A program made the position numbers and the translations under genes. Source: JAWLHU01 sp049325315 (GTDB lineage Bacteria; Bacillota; Sulfobacillia; Symbiobacteriales; Symbiobacteriaceae). Taken from it: a DNA stretch of 64,000 bases. Position 1 is the stretch's first letter. Each line of letters begins with the position of its first letter. Below, piece after piece: positions 40,993 through 49,476 of this stretch. The notes under the pieces were generated by a model. It was not told the origin of the DNA. It searched no databases and worked only from the letters and a program-made list of their open reading frames with translations. The stretch covers positions 62,001 to 126,000 of the forward strand of contig JBMONB010000016.1 of NCBI GenBank assembly GCA_049325315.1. Direction: 5' to 3'.

Positions 40993-42663
40993 CTACTTGA
41001 GAATGGCCCCTGTGTTCGCACTGGTCACGAGCCTGGCGTACCTTCCCAGCCAGCCCTTGCTCACCTTGGGCTCGGGCTTCTGCCAGGTGGCCTGGCGCCT
41101 GGCCAGTTCCTCTGGCGAGACCTCCAGCGTCAGGATCCGGCCGGGGATGTCGATCGTGATCGTGTCCCCGTCTTGAATCAGGCCGATCGGGCCGCCCTCG
41201 GCGGCCTCGGGGCTGATATGGCCCAGGCAGATCCCTCTGGTGCCGCCGGAGAACCGGCCATCGGTGATCAGGGCTACATCTTTGCCTAATCCCATGCCTA
41301 CGATGGCGCTTGTGGGGGCCAGCATCTCAGGCATGCCGGGGCCGCCCTTGGGGCCCTCGTAGCGGATCACCACCACGTGGCCGGCCTCGACCTTGCCGCC
41401 GAAGATGCCGGTGAGCGCCGCCTCCTGGCTCTCGAAGCAGATCGCCTTGCCGGTGAAGATCTGAATGCTGGGATCCACCGCCCCTACCTTCAGGACGGCG
41501 CCGTCGGGGGCCAGGTTGCCGAAGAGCATCGCCAGGCCTCCGGTGGCGGTGAACGGGTTCTCCACCGACCGGATCACCTGGGGGTTTCGGTTTTCGGCCT
41601 CGGCGTAAAGCTCGCCGAGGGTTTTGCCCGAGGCGGTCATGCAGTCCGGGTGGAGCGTGCCCTCCTTGCGGGAGAGCTCCTTTAAGATCGCCATGATCCC
41701 GCCGGCCTGGTGCACATCTTCGATGTGCACGTCGGGGGTGGCGGGGCTTACCTTGCAGAGGTACGGGACCCGGGCGGAGAGCTGGTTGATCCGCTCCAGC
41801 GGGTAGTCGATCTCCGCCTCGTTGGCGATCGCCAGGGTGTGCAGCACCGTGTTGGTGGAGCCGCCCATGGCAATGTCCAGGGCGAAGGCGTTGTCGATCG
41901 CCTCTACCGTAACGATCTCCCTCGGCCGGGGGCCGCCTGTTTTGGCCATCTCCACGATCCGCTTCCCGGCGGCCCGGGCTAACGCCTCCCGCTCGGGGGA
42001 CTTGGCCAGGGCTGTGCCGTTGCCGGGGAGCGCCAGGCCCAGGGCCTCGCAGAGGCAGTTCATCGAGTTGGCGGTGAACATGCCCGAGCAGGAGCCGCAG
42101 GTCGGGCAGGCGTTGTCCTCCAGCTCCTTCAGGGCGGTGTCGTCGATCATCCCGCGGCTGTGGGCGCCGACGCCCTCGAAGACCGAGATCAGGTCGGCCT
42201 TGCGGCCATCGCTCAGGCGGCCGGCCGCCATGGGGCCGCCGGAGATGAAGATGGTGGGCACGTTGATCCGCACGGTGGCCATCATCATGCCCGGCGTGAT
42301 CTTGTCGCAGTTGGGAATGCAGATCATCGCATCCAGCTGGTGCGCCTCGATCACCGTCTCCACGGCGTCGGCGATCAGCTCCCGGGAGGGGAGGCTGTAG
42401 CGCATCCCGATGTGGCCCATGGCAATGCCGTCATCCACCCCAATGGTGTTGAAGAGAAAAGGAACGCCGCCCGCCGCGCGGACGGCCTCCTTTACCAGGT
42501 CACCAAACTCCTTCAGGTGAACGTGACCCGGCACGATATCGATGTAGCTGTTGGCAATGCCGATGAAGGGCTTCCCCATGTCGGCGTCGGTGACGCCGGT
42601 CGCCTTGAGCAGCGCCCGGTGGGGCGCACGGTCGTGGCCTTTCTTGATCGTATCGCTGCGCAT
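40993..42663 (-). CDS. ilvD: Dihydroxy-acid dehydratase
   Basis: The 556-aa Fe-S dehydratase converts dihydroxy-isovalerate and its isoleucine homologue to 2-keto acids. Cysteine blocks that bind the cluster are CIPNCDKITPGMMM and ACPTCGSCSGMFTANSMNCL; the C-terminal GFSGGTRG-type motif reads RFSGGTRGICLGHISPEA. Length is normal. It follows a DJ-1-like gene on the same strand (22 bases) and precedes ilvB by 79 bases, where a GGGGGAGG/CCTCCCCC hairpin lies (40936-40961). Confidence 0.96.
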   Translation of the reverse strand: MRSDTIKKGHDRAPHRALLKATGVTDADMGKPFIGIANSYIDIVPGHVHLKEFGDLVKEAVRAAGGVPFLFNTIGVDDGIAMGHIGMRYSLPSRELIADAVETVIEAHQLDAMICIPNCDKITPGMMMATVRINVPTIFISGGPMAAGRLSDGRKADLISVFEGVGAHSRGMIDDTALKELEDNACPTCGSCSGMFTANSMNCLCEALGLALPGNGTALAKSPEREALARAAGKRIVEMAKTGGPRPREIVTVEAIDNAFALDIAMGGSTNTVLHTLAIANEAEIDYPLERINQLSARVPYLCKVSPATPDVHIEDVHQAGGIMAILKELSRKEGTLHPDCMTASGKTLGELYAEAENRNPQVIRSVENPFTATGGLAMLFGNLAPDGAVLKVGAVDPSIQIFTGKAICFESQEAALTGIFGGKVEAGHVVVIRYEGPKGGPGMPEMLAPTSAIVGMGLGKDVALITDGRFSGGTRGICLGHISPEAAEGGPIGLIQDGDTITIDIPGRILTLEVSPEELARRQATWQKPEPKVSKGWLGRYARLVTSANTGAILK

Positions 42664-42685
42664 GGGAGACCCCCTACTTGTCTTA

Positions 42686-43291
42686 CTAGCCGTGCATGGC
42701 CTCCTCGTGCTCCTTCAGGCCGTTGGCGTGCAGCACATGGGTCGAATGCCAGGGGTACTCGATCTGCTTGGCGAGCTTGCGGGCCGCCTCCATGGAGACC
42801 AGGCGGGCGACGGTGTAGAGCGCCCCGTCGATACCCGCCGCCACCCCTGCGGTCGAGATGATCTTGCCGTCGACAACCACCCGGGCGAAGCGCACATGCA
42901 GGCCCGGGAACTGCGCCGAAAGCAGGTGACGGCGCCGGTAGTGAGTGGTGCAGGAGCGGCCCTCCAGCAGGCCCGCCCGGGCGGCGATGAACGCCCCGGT
43001 GCAGACGGTGAGGGTGACGCGTGATGCGGACGCCACCCGGGCCACATACTCCACGGCGGAGGCCAGCGAGGCCGGGTTCTCCCGGGTCACCGGGCCGCCC
43101 GGAATCACCAGCACGTCGGGTTCGGGCGCATCGGCAAAGGTGTAGTCAGCGACCACCTTCAGGCCGTGGCTCCCCCGCACCTGCTGGGTCTGGGCGACGG
43201 TAAAGACCTCCCCCACGCTCGCCAGTACCTCGTACGGACCGGCGAAATCTAGCTCCTCAACTCCATCGAACAGCAAGATAGCGACCTTCAT
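42686..43291 (-). CDS. DJ-1/PfpI-family protein
   Basis: The 201-aa protein is of the DJ-1/PfpI/ThiJ superfamily, AraC-N-like branch: LLFDGVEELDFAGPYEVL at the start (with the family Glu), VLVIPGG, and the nucleophile elbow TVCTGAFIAARAGLL (Cys in VCTGA) followed by CTTHY. Members include glyoxalase III-like, isonitrile hydratase-like and chaperone-like proteins, so the reaction is not fixed. The ATG at 43291 follows GAAGGGAG. Its place between ilvE and ilvD is odd and may mean a role linked to keto-acid or aldehyde damage, which is speculation. Confidence 0.88.
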   Translation of the reverse strand: MKVAILLFDGVEELDFAGPYEVLASVGEVFTVAQTQQVRGSHGLKVVADYTFADAPEPDVLVIPGGPVTRENPASLASAVEYVARVASASRVTLTVCTGAFIAARAGLLEGRSCTTHYRRRHLLSAQFPGLHVRFARVVVDGKIISTAGVAAGIDGALYTVARLVSMEAARKLAKQIEYPWHSTHVLHANGLKEHEEAMHG

Positions 43292-43365
43292 GGAACTCGA
43301 ACTCCCTTCTATCTGTGCGAACCCCAGTGGACATGCGTCTCGTAAGAAGGGTGGATAGGCAGAGG

Positions 43366-44256
43366 TCAGGCGGCCGGGTGCGGATAGATCTCCGTGCCCA
43401 CCGACTGGGTCAGGGTGCGGAACCGCTCGATCAACCGCCAGGTGATCGCCCCCGGCGTGCCGTCGCCGATCGCCCGCTTGTCGGCCTCGATCACCGGGAC
43501 CACCTCGGCGGCGGTGCCGGTCAGGAAGCACTCGTCGGCGGTGTAGAGGTCAAAGAGGGTAAAGGTGCCCTCCTCCACCTCATAGCCCATCTCCCGGGCC
43601 ATCTCCATGACGGCGTTCCGGGTGATGCCCGGCAGAATGCCCAGGTGAACCGAGGGGGTGATGATCTTCCCCTTCTTCACGATGAAGAGGTTGTCACCCG
43701 TGCCCTCGCAGACGTAGCCCTCCTTGTTCAGCATGATCACCTCGGGGAAGCCCAGGGTCACCGCGCTGATCTTGGCCATGATGCCGTTCAGGTAGTTGAG
43801 CGACTTGACCTGCGGGGCGAGCGCATCCGCCGGATTGCGGCGGGTGGAGACCGAGACCACCTTCATGCCCTGGGTGTAGACCTCGGCCGGGAAGAGGGTG
43901 ATCGTATCAGCGATGCAGATGATCGACGGGCGGGGGCACTTGCGGGGGTCAAGCCCCAGGTCGCCCACGCCCCGGGAGACCACCAGCCGGATATAGGCGT
44001 CCCGCAGGTTGTTGCGGCGCAGCGTCTCCAGGACCACCTGCTCCATCTCGGCCCAGGGGATGGGGATCTCCATCCAGATCGCCTTGGCGGAGTCGTAGAG
44101 CCTGTCCAGGTGCTCGGTCAGCTTCCAGACCCGGCCGTTGTAGGCCCGAATGCCCTCAAAGACACCGTCGCCATACAGGAAACCGTGATCGAAAACGGAG
44201 ACCTTGGCCTCCTCTTTCGGATACCATTTGCCGTCGATATAGATCTGGATGCTCAT
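43366..44256 (-). CDS. ilvE: Branched-chain amino acid aminotransferase
   Basis: The 296-aa class IV PLP aminotransferase makes Val, Leu and Ile from their keto acids. The PLP lysine is in QVKSLNYLNGIMAK, with the GDGVFEGIRAYNG block near the N-terminus and LTGTAAEVVPV near the C-terminus, typical of BCAT. GGAGGAGG precedes the ATG at 44256. It starts 17 bases after the leuA stop; translation is probably coupled within the operon. Confidence 0.94.
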   Translation of the reverse strand: MSIQIYIDGKWYPKEEAKVSVFDHGFLYGDGVFEGIRAYNGRVWKLTEHLDRLYDSAKAIWMEIPIPWAEMEQVVLETLRRNNLRDAYIRLVVSRGVGDLGLDPRKCPRPSIICIADTITLFPAEVYTQGMKVVSVSTRRNPADALAPQVKSLNYLNGIMAKISAVTLGFPEVIMLNKEGYVCEGTGDNLFIVKKGKIITPSVHLGILPGITRNAVMEMAREMGYEVEEGTFTLFDLYTADECFLTGTAAEVVPVIEADKRAIGDGTPGAITWRLIERFRTLTQSVGTEIYPHPAA

Positions 44257-44273
44257 TGCTAGGTCCTCCTCCG

Positions 44274-45845
44274 TTAGTCGCCCCACGCACGCATCTGCCA
44301 GCCGGGTGCCGGATCATCGGAGACGGCGAGCGCCGCTCCGGAGAGAATCTTGTTCATGGCGTTGATATAGGCCCGGGCCGATGCTTCGATCACGTCGGTG
44401 GAGGTACCCCGTCCGGAGGCGATGCGGTTGCCCGCCTGGACCCGGACCGTCACCTCGCCTAGGGCATCCTGGCCTCCAGTAACCGCTTTGAGGCGGTAGT
44501 CGAGGAGCTGTCCCTCGAAGCCCGCCGCCCGGTCGATGGCGTGGTAGAGGGCGTCCACAGGGCCGTCCCCGGAAGCCGCTTCCTGGCGGACGGTACCGTC
44601 GCGGTTGAGCCGAACAGACGCAGTGGGAACAGATTGGTTCCCTGAGACGACCTGAAAAGATTCAAGCTTACACACCTCCGCAGTGGTACGGTTTGCCTGC
44701 TCATCGCCGACGATCGCTTCCAGGTCGTGGTCGGAGACCATCTTCTTGCGGTCGGCGACCTCCTTGAAGCGGGTGAAGGCAGATTCGATCTCCGCATCGC
44801 TCAGCCGGTAGCCCAGGTGCTCCAGCCGGGCCCGGAAGGCGGCCCGCCCCGAGTGCTTGCCCAGCACCAGGGCCGATGCCGGCACGCCCACATCTTCGGG
44901 CTTCATGATCTCGTAGGTGTCCCGGTGCTTCAGCATTCCATCTTGGTGGATGCCGGACTCATGGGCAAAGGCGTTGGCGCCCACGATCGCCTTGTTGGGC
45001 TGAACCCCGACCCCCGTGAAGTTCTGGAGGATGCGGGAGGAGCGGTAGATCTCCTGGGTGTTGACACCGGTCTGGAAGCCGTAGCGGTCCTTGCGGGTGG
45101 TCAGCGCCATGACGATCTCTTCCAGCGCTGCGTTGCCGGCCCGCTCACCGATGCCGTTGATCGTGCATTCCACCTGGGTGGCGCCGGCCTCAATCGCTGC
45201 GATGGTGTTGGCCACAGCCAGCCCCAGGTCGTCGTGGCAGTGGACAGAGAAGATGACGCCCTCGGGCGCATCTACCCGGTCGATCAGGAAGCGGATCAGG
45301 TCGTAGTACTCCTTGGGGGTGGTGTAGCCCACCGTGTCGGGTACGTTCAGGACCGTTGCCCCGGCCCGGGCTGCCACGGTGAAGATCTTCACGAGAAAGT
45401 TCCAGTCCGAGCGGGTGGCATCTTCCGCCGAAAACTCCACCTCGGGGCCGAGGCTCTTGGCCAGGGCGACCGCATCACGGGCGATGCGGACCACCTCGTC
45501 AGGCGACTTGCGGAGCTTGTGCTCCATGTGGATCGGCGACGTGGCTATAAAGGTGTGAATGCGGGGCTTCGCCGCCTCTTTTACGGCCTCGTAGCACCGG
45601 CGGATATCCGGCTCGTTGGCCCGGGAGAGCCCGGCGATGGTGGGTCCGGTCACGGTCTGGGCGATCTGCCTGACCGCCTCGAAGTCGCCGGGTGAGGCGA
45701 TGGGGAAGCCGGCCTCGATCACGTCCACGCCAAGCCGCCCAAGCTGCCTGGCCACCTCCAGCTTCGCTTCCGCGGTCATCCCGAACCCGGGGGCCTGCTC
45801 GCCGTCCCTGAGGGTCGTATCGAAAATCTGAATCCGCCGCGTCAT
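44274..45845 (-). CDS. leuA: 2-isopropylmalate synthase
   Basis: The 523-aa enzyme condenses acetyl-CoA with 2-ketoisovalerate, the first step specific to leucine. The HMG-CoA-lyase-like barrel has FDTTLRDGEQAPG (metal Asp and Arg), HCHDDLGLAVANT, GIGERAGNAALEE and AFAHESGIHQDG. The C-terminal 120 residues are the LeuA allosteric domain that binds leucine, which separates it from short homocitrate/citramalate enzymes, though citramalate synthase of similar length cannot be wholly excluded. The other leucine genes (leuBCD) are not in this window. Confidence 0.92.
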   Translation of the reverse strand: MTRRIQIFDTTLRDGEQAPGFGMTAEAKLEVARQLGRLGVDVIEAGFPIASPGDFEAVRQIAQTVTGPTIAGLSRANEPDIRRCYEAVKEAAKPRIHTFIATSPIHMEHKLRKSPDEVVRIARDAVALAKSLGPEVEFSAEDATRSDWNFLVKIFTVAARAGATVLNVPDTVGYTTPKEYYDLIRFLIDRVDAPEGVIFSVHCHDDLGLAVANTIAAIEAGATQVECTINGIGERAGNAALEEIVMALTTRKDRYGFQTGVNTQEIYRSSRILQNFTGVGVQPNKAIVGANAFAHESGIHQDGMLKHRDTYEIMKPEDVGVPASALVLGKHSGRAAFRARLEHLGYRLSDAEIESAFTRFKEVADRKKMVSDHDLEAIVGDEQANRTTAEVCKLESFQVVSGNQSVPTASVRLNRDGTVRQEAASGDGPVDALYHAIDRAAGFEGQLLDYRLKAVTGGQDALGEVTVRVQAGNRIASGRGTSTDVIEASARAYINAMNKILSGAALAVSDDPAPGWQMRAWGD

Positions 45846-45898
45846 CGCTACTCACCTTCCTTTGCCTGGTAATTTCGCTCTGGGGTCCAGCGCCGCTG

Positions 45899-46915
45899 CT
45901 ACTCGTTACCCTTGGTGCCCACGGCCTTGGGGAGCCAAGCCATCATCTCACGCAGCTGGGCGCCGACGACCTCGATCTGGTGCTCCTGATTCTGGCGGCG
46001 CATCGCCGTGAACCGGGGGCGGCCCACCTGATTCTCCAGAATCCAGTCCTTGGCAAAGGTGCCGTTCTGGATCTCGCCCAGGAGCTGCTTCATGCGCTCC
46101 TTCACCTCGGGGCCGATCACTCGCGGGCCGCTCACATAGTCGCCGTACTCGGCGGTGTCGCTGATCGAGTACCGCATCGATGCCATGCCGCCCTCGTACA
46201 TGAGGTCGACGATCAGCTTCAGCTCATGCAAGCACTCGAAGTAGGCGATCTCGGGGGCGTAGCCGGCCTCGGTCAGCGTCTCAAAGCCGTACTTGACCAG
46301 CTGGGTCACGCCGCCGCAGAGGACGGTCTGCTCGCCGAAGAGGTCGGACTCACACTCTTCCCGGAAGGTGGTCTCGATCACGCCGGCTCTCGTGCCGCCG
46401 ATGCCCTTTGCCCAGGCCAGAGCGATGTCACGGCACTGACCGGTGGCGTCCTGGTGGATCGCCATGAGGCAGGGGACGCCCTGGCCCTCCTTGTACTGGC
46501 GCCGGACCAGGTGGCCGGGGCCCTTGGGAGCGATCATGAAGACGTCTACGTCCTTGGGCGGGGCGACCTGGCCGAAATGGATCGCAAAGCCGTGGCCGAA
46601 GGCGATGGCGTTGCCGGGGCGCAGGTGGGGCTTGATCTCGGCCTCGTATACCGGCCCCTGCTTCTCGTCGTTAATCAAGATCATAATGACGTCTGCGGCG
46701 GCTGCCGCCTCAGATACGGTAGCTACCTTCAAGCCGGCCTGGTGGGCCCGGTCCCAGCTCGGGCGGCCCGGTCGAAGACCGACGGTTACGTCCAGGCCAG
46801 ACTCCTTCAGGTTCAGGGCGTGGGCATGGCCCTGGCTGCCGAAGCCGATCACAGCGATCTTCTTGTTGGCCAAAGCGGCCAGGTTGGCATCAGACTCGTA
46901 AAACATGTGCGTCAT
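45899..46915 (-). CDS. ilvC: Ketol-acid reductoisomerase (class I)
   Basis: The 338-aa enzyme isomerises and reduces acetolactate with NADPH. The dinucleotide motif is IGFGSQGHAHALNLKESG, followed by the VGLRPGRPSW loop whose Arg/Ser side is typical of NADPH-using class I enzymes; the metal-binding KGIGGTRAGVIETTFREECESDLFGEQ block and the C-terminal knot region are present. GGGAGG precedes the ATG at 46915, which lies inside the 3' end of ilvN (26-base overlap). Confidence 0.97.
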   Translation of the reverse strand: MTHMFYESDANLAALANKKIAVIGFGSQGHAHALNLKESGLDVTVGLRPGRPSWDRAHQAGLKVATVSEAAAAADVIMILINDEKQGPVYEAEIKPHLRPGNAIAFGHGFAIHFGQVAPPKDVDVFMIAPKGPGHLVRRQYKEGQGVPCLMAIHQDATGQCRDIALAWAKGIGGTRAGVIETTFREECESDLFGEQTVLCGGVTQLVKYGFETLTEAGYAPEIAYFECLHELKLIVDLMYEGGMASMRYSISDTAEYGDYVSGPRVIGPEVKERMKQLLGEIQNGTFAKDWILENQVGRPRFTAMRRQNQEHQIEVVGAQLREMMAWLPKAVGTKGNE

Positions 46916-47423
46916 ACAGGTGGTCCTCCCTCTCCGGTTTGATGGCCCCTGCTCCTCTCGCCAAGGCGATGATCCCCGTGCGGACCACCTCTTGCACGCC
47001 GAACTCCCGGGCCAAATTGATCAGGGCCTCCACCTTGTCGTGGGTTCCCGTCACCTCGATCGTCACCGCTTCCTTGCCCACGTCCACCACATTTGCCCGG
47101 AAGACCGAGGCCAACTGCAGAATCTGGGGCCGGCGCACCGGGTCGCTGGATACCTTGATCAGCGCCAACTCTCTGGCAACGCTGTGCTCGGTGTCCAGGT
47201 CGATCACCCGGAGCACTTCGATCAGCTTGTCCAGCTGCTTGGAGACCTGGTTGAGGGTCAGTTCGTCGCCCTCCACCACCAGGGTCATCCGGGAGATGTT
47301 CGGGTCGTCCGTCACCCCGACCGCCAGACTCTCGATGTTGAATCCACGCCGCCGAATCAGACCCGCCACCCGTGCCAGAACACCCGGGTGATTTTCGACC
47401 AAGACCGCCAGGATGCGCTTCAC
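46890..47423 (-). CDS. ilvN: Acetolactate synthase, small (regulatory) subunit
   Basis: The 177-aa protein starts at a GTG behind AGGAGGTG. The N-terminal ACT domain (RILAVLVENHPGVLARVAGLIRRRGFNIESL) binds valine and gives feedback control to IlvB; the C-terminal ACT-like domain follows (about 85-165). It is the first gene after the leader RNA and overlaps ilvC, whereas ilvB is at the far end of the operon. The protein's C-terminal tail runs past the ilvC start. Confidence 0.95.
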   Translation of the reverse strand: MKRILAVLVENHPGVLARVAGLIRRRGFNIESLAVGVTDDPNISRMTLVVEGDELTLNQVSKQLDKLIEVLRVIDLDTEHSVARELALIKVSSDPVRRPQILQLASVFRANVVDVGKEAVTIEVTGTHDKVEALINLAREFGVQEVVRTGIIALARGAGAIKPEREDHLYDAHVLRV

Positions 47424-47460
47424 CCGATCCCACCTCCTTGCGTTCGCAAGTAATCTACGG

Positions 47461-47511
47461 AAAAAACAAATCCCTACCGCCTGGTGCATTTCGTTCACCA
47501 GCAGCGGTAGG
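47461..47511 (-). terminator. T-box terminator before ilvN
   Basis: On the minus strand CCCTACCGC and GCGGTAGGG form a stem followed by ATTTGTTTTTT. The T-box antiterminator sequence lies immediately 5' of it, so the two structures compete. Confidence 0.9.
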
Positions 47512-47736
47512 GACGACTTTCATCGTGGTACCACCCTACTTCGCCCTCCCCTTGCGGGGAGCAGCCTCGTGGTGCATAACGGCCTCCACGGCCGGCCACT
47601 GACCTACTCACCGTTTCCGGCGTTCGATCGGGCAGCTACGGGGTGAGGTTCAGACTGGGGAAGGTGCGGCGCTTCCACCTGTTCGCCGCTCTCTGTGACC
47701 TTTCTTGTCCAGCTTACTAGCCCCGTCATCGCTTTT
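47461..47736 (-). ncRNA. T-box leader RNA of the ilv operon
   Basis: The hallmark AGGGTGGTACCACG is on the minus strand (47537-47524), directly before the terminator. Upstream are an AGAGAGCGGCG-type stem I and, near its base, TGAACCTCACC, where the specifier codon is best read as CTC (leucine) by its position before ACC. Uncharged tRNA pairing with CTC and with the TGGT bulge would favour the antiterminator and switch on the operon. The Leu reading is by eye; a folding check is needed to be sure of the codon. Confidence 0.9.
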
Positions 47737-47745
47737 GTCGGTATA

Positions 47746-47801
47746 AAAAAACGCCCCGGACCCTTCCGACACCACCCCCTTTGTGAGGGATGGCCCGGAA
47801 C
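47746..47801 (-). terminator. Terminator of the upstream riboswitch
   Basis: On the minus strand GTTCCGGGCC and GGTCCGGGGC form a 10-bp stem with an inner helix (ATCCC/GGGGT), then CG and a run of seven T. It lies between the ykkC-type aptamer and the T-box, so the operon has two terminators in series. Confidence 0.85.
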
Positions 47802-47913
47802 TTGCCGCTGGGGTATTTTAGACCCACGGTGTACCCTGTCTTGCAGGGCTGTGCCGCTCGGACCGGTCCACCCTTTCGGGTGCGGAACCCTAGGCACACT
47901 TCCGCATCGCTAT
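47802..47913 (-). ncRNA. ykkC-family riboswitch (probably the ppGpp-sensing subtype)
   Basis: The minus strand has the conserved ykkC blocks: GTGCCTAGGGTTCCG, a variable hairpin CACCCGAAAGGGTG, ACCGGTCCGAGCGGCAC, and a 3' GGGTCTAAAATACCCC element. The class covers sensors of guanidine, ppGpp and PRPP that share this core. Upstream of branched-chain amino acid genes the ppGpp subtype is the known association, so I infer ppGpp. It is followed by its own terminator and then by a T-box. Confidence 0.82.
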
Positions 47914-47940
47914 GCAATTCGGATGATGATATTGATTGGC

Positions 47941-47969
47941 ATTTTATACGCAGGCCCAGGCCGTGTCAA
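47941..47969 (-). promoter_or_regulatory. Promoter of the ilv operon leader
   Basis: On the minus strand TTGACA (47969-47964) and TAAAAT (47946-47941) are separated by 17 bases, about 30 bases upstream of the riboswitch. This is a near-consensus sigma-A promoter. Confidence 0.85.
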
Positions 47970-48101
47970 CAACTATTCCACAGGATTTATATTCTCATAC
48001 GGAATGCTTATGATTCTTTGTGTCGTCCGGCACAAATATTACGGGAATGGGGGACATATTTTAACCGCAGATCTGTATTTCCACTACCTCGAATGAGCGC
48101 A

Positions 48102-48128
48102 GGAGCACGGGGCCGGCCCCCGTGCTCC
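48102..48128 (-). terminator. Hairpin after the HD-GYP gene
   Basis: GGAGCACGGGGCC and GGCCCCCGTGCTCC form a strong stem (one bulge) 15 bases after the HD-GYP stop. The minus-strand tail is only weakly T-rich. The stretch between it and the ilv promoter (47970-48100) is AT-rich and shows no other feature that I recognise. Confidence 0.6.
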
Positions 48129-48142
48129 TGTTCATCGTTTGA

Positions 48143-48973
48143 CTAGACCACGTACGAACCCCAGCTTGGGCTCAAATCGAGTACCTCCTGGATGATCCCC
48201 TCGGCAAAGAGGCTGGTGAAGATGGGCACCAGGTTGGGGTCGAACTGGGTGCCGGCGCAGGCGACGATCTCCTCGGCGGCCGCCTCCAGGCTGAGCGGGG
48301 TTCGGTAGGCCCGCAGGCTGGTCATGGCATCGAAGGCGTCGGCAATCGCCAGAATGCGCCCCTCCAGGGGGATCTCCTCCCCGGCCAGGCCCCTAGGGTA
48401 GCCCTTGCCGTCCCACCGCTCGTGGTGTCCGATCACGAATGGGACCGCCGGCGCCAGGGCTTCGATGCCCTGTAGGATCTGCGCCCCGATCTCCGGGTGC
48501 TTGCGCATGAGGGCGAACTCCTCTTCGTCCAGCCGGCCCGGCTTTCGCAGGATTGCGTCGGGCACGCCGATCTTGCCGATGTCATGGAGCAGGGCGCCCA
48601 TCCGGGCGAACTGCATCTGCTTCTCGTTCCAGCCCAGGCGGGCACAGAGGGTCAGGGCAACCCGGGCCACCCGGTCTGTATGGCCGCGGGTGTACGGGTC
48701 GCGCGCCTCGATGGCGTTGGCCAGGGCGCCCACGGTCGTCACCAGCATGTTCTCCACTTCCCGGGTCTTCTGCCGCTCCAGCTGGTATTCGCGGTTGAGA
48801 TCCTCCGCATAGGAAATAAGCTGGGCGCGCATGTCGTCCAGCTCATCTGAGCGCTTATGGAGCATCTCCCGGACCCGACCGAAGTCACCGGCCAGCAGCA
48901 GCGATTGGGTCCGCCAGAACACGACCTGGGCCTCTAACTCCTCGCGGGTCAGCCCAGACAGGTCGTCGAGCAC
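48143..48973 (-). CDS. HD-GYP domain protein (cyclic di-GMP phosphodiesterase type)
   Basis: The 276-aa protein has an N-terminal coiled-coil segment (residues 25-70) and a full HD-GYP domain: RGHTDRVARVAL, LLHDIGKIGVPD, KHPEIGAQIL, GHHERWDGKGYPRGL and AIADAFDAMTS. The GYP signature is intact, so it should hydrolyse c-di-GMP. The GTG start at 48973 follows AAGGAGG, which lies in the last codons of the response regulator gene before it; the two proteins probably act as a separated HD-GYP response regulator. Confidence 0.92.
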   Translation of the reverse strand: MLDDLSGLTREELEAQVVFWRTQSLLLAGDFGRVREMLHKRSDELDDMRAQLISYAEDLNREYQLERQKTREVENMLVTTVGALANAIEARDPYTRGHTDRVARVALTLCARLGWNEKQMQFARMGALLHDIGKIGVPDAILRKPGRLDEEEFALMRKHPEIGAQILQGIEALAPAVPFVIGHHERWDGKGYPRGLAGEEIPLEGRILAIADAFDAMTSLRAYRTPLSLEAAAEEIVACAGTQFDPNLVPIFTSLFAEGIIQEVLDLSPSWGSYVV

Positions 48974-48976
48974 CGG

Positions 48977-49354
48977 CTAGTCCTCCTTTGACGCCAACAG
49001 GCGCTCCACGGTCCCAAGCAGGCTCAGGGGACTGAATGGCTTGGTGAGGTGGACATCTGCGCCTGCTTGGCGGACCAGTTGTTGGCCATCTTCCTGGGTC
49101 TTGGTGCTCATGAGAATGACAGGGGTCCTTGACGAGTGGGGGCTCCGCTTGATGGCACGGCAGACATCGACCCCGCTGATCCCAGTAATCGTCTCGTCAA
49201 GGATCACCAAATCGGGCTTGTGCATTTCCCGCAGTGCAAGCGCCTGGACACCGCCCGACGCCTGAATGATTTCGTAGCGCGGATCGCGGAGAGTGGCCTG
49301 GAGCAGCGCCCGGAGCGCGTCACTGTCGTCTGCGATGAGGATCTTCTTGGCCAA
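48977..49354 (-). CDS. Single-domain response regulator
   Basis: The TTG at 49354 follows AGGAGG at 8 bases and starts a 125-aa receiver domain: ILIADDSD (acidic pocket), phosphoacceptor Asp53 in LVILDETI, Thr84 in LMSTK and Lys105 in LTKPF. It has no output domain. The HD-GYP gene starts 4 bases after its stop codon, so the receiver probably controls that enzyme by direct contact. No histidine kinase gene is nearby. Confidence 0.93.
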   Translation of the reverse strand: MAKKILIADDSDALRALLQATLRDPRYEIIQASGGVQALALREMHKPDLVILDETITGISGVDVCRAIKRSPHSSRTPVILMSTKTQEDGQQLVRQAGADVHLTKPFSPLSLLGTVERLLASKED

Positions 49355-49476
49355 CCACCGTGCCTCCTTGCAGGGGATTACGCCACCTTCTGTCATTTAC
49401 TCCGACGAGGGGCGTAATTCCTCCCAACTGTATTTTCAGGTTGGCCAAACATACAACTCCGGACGGTCCGGGTTCC

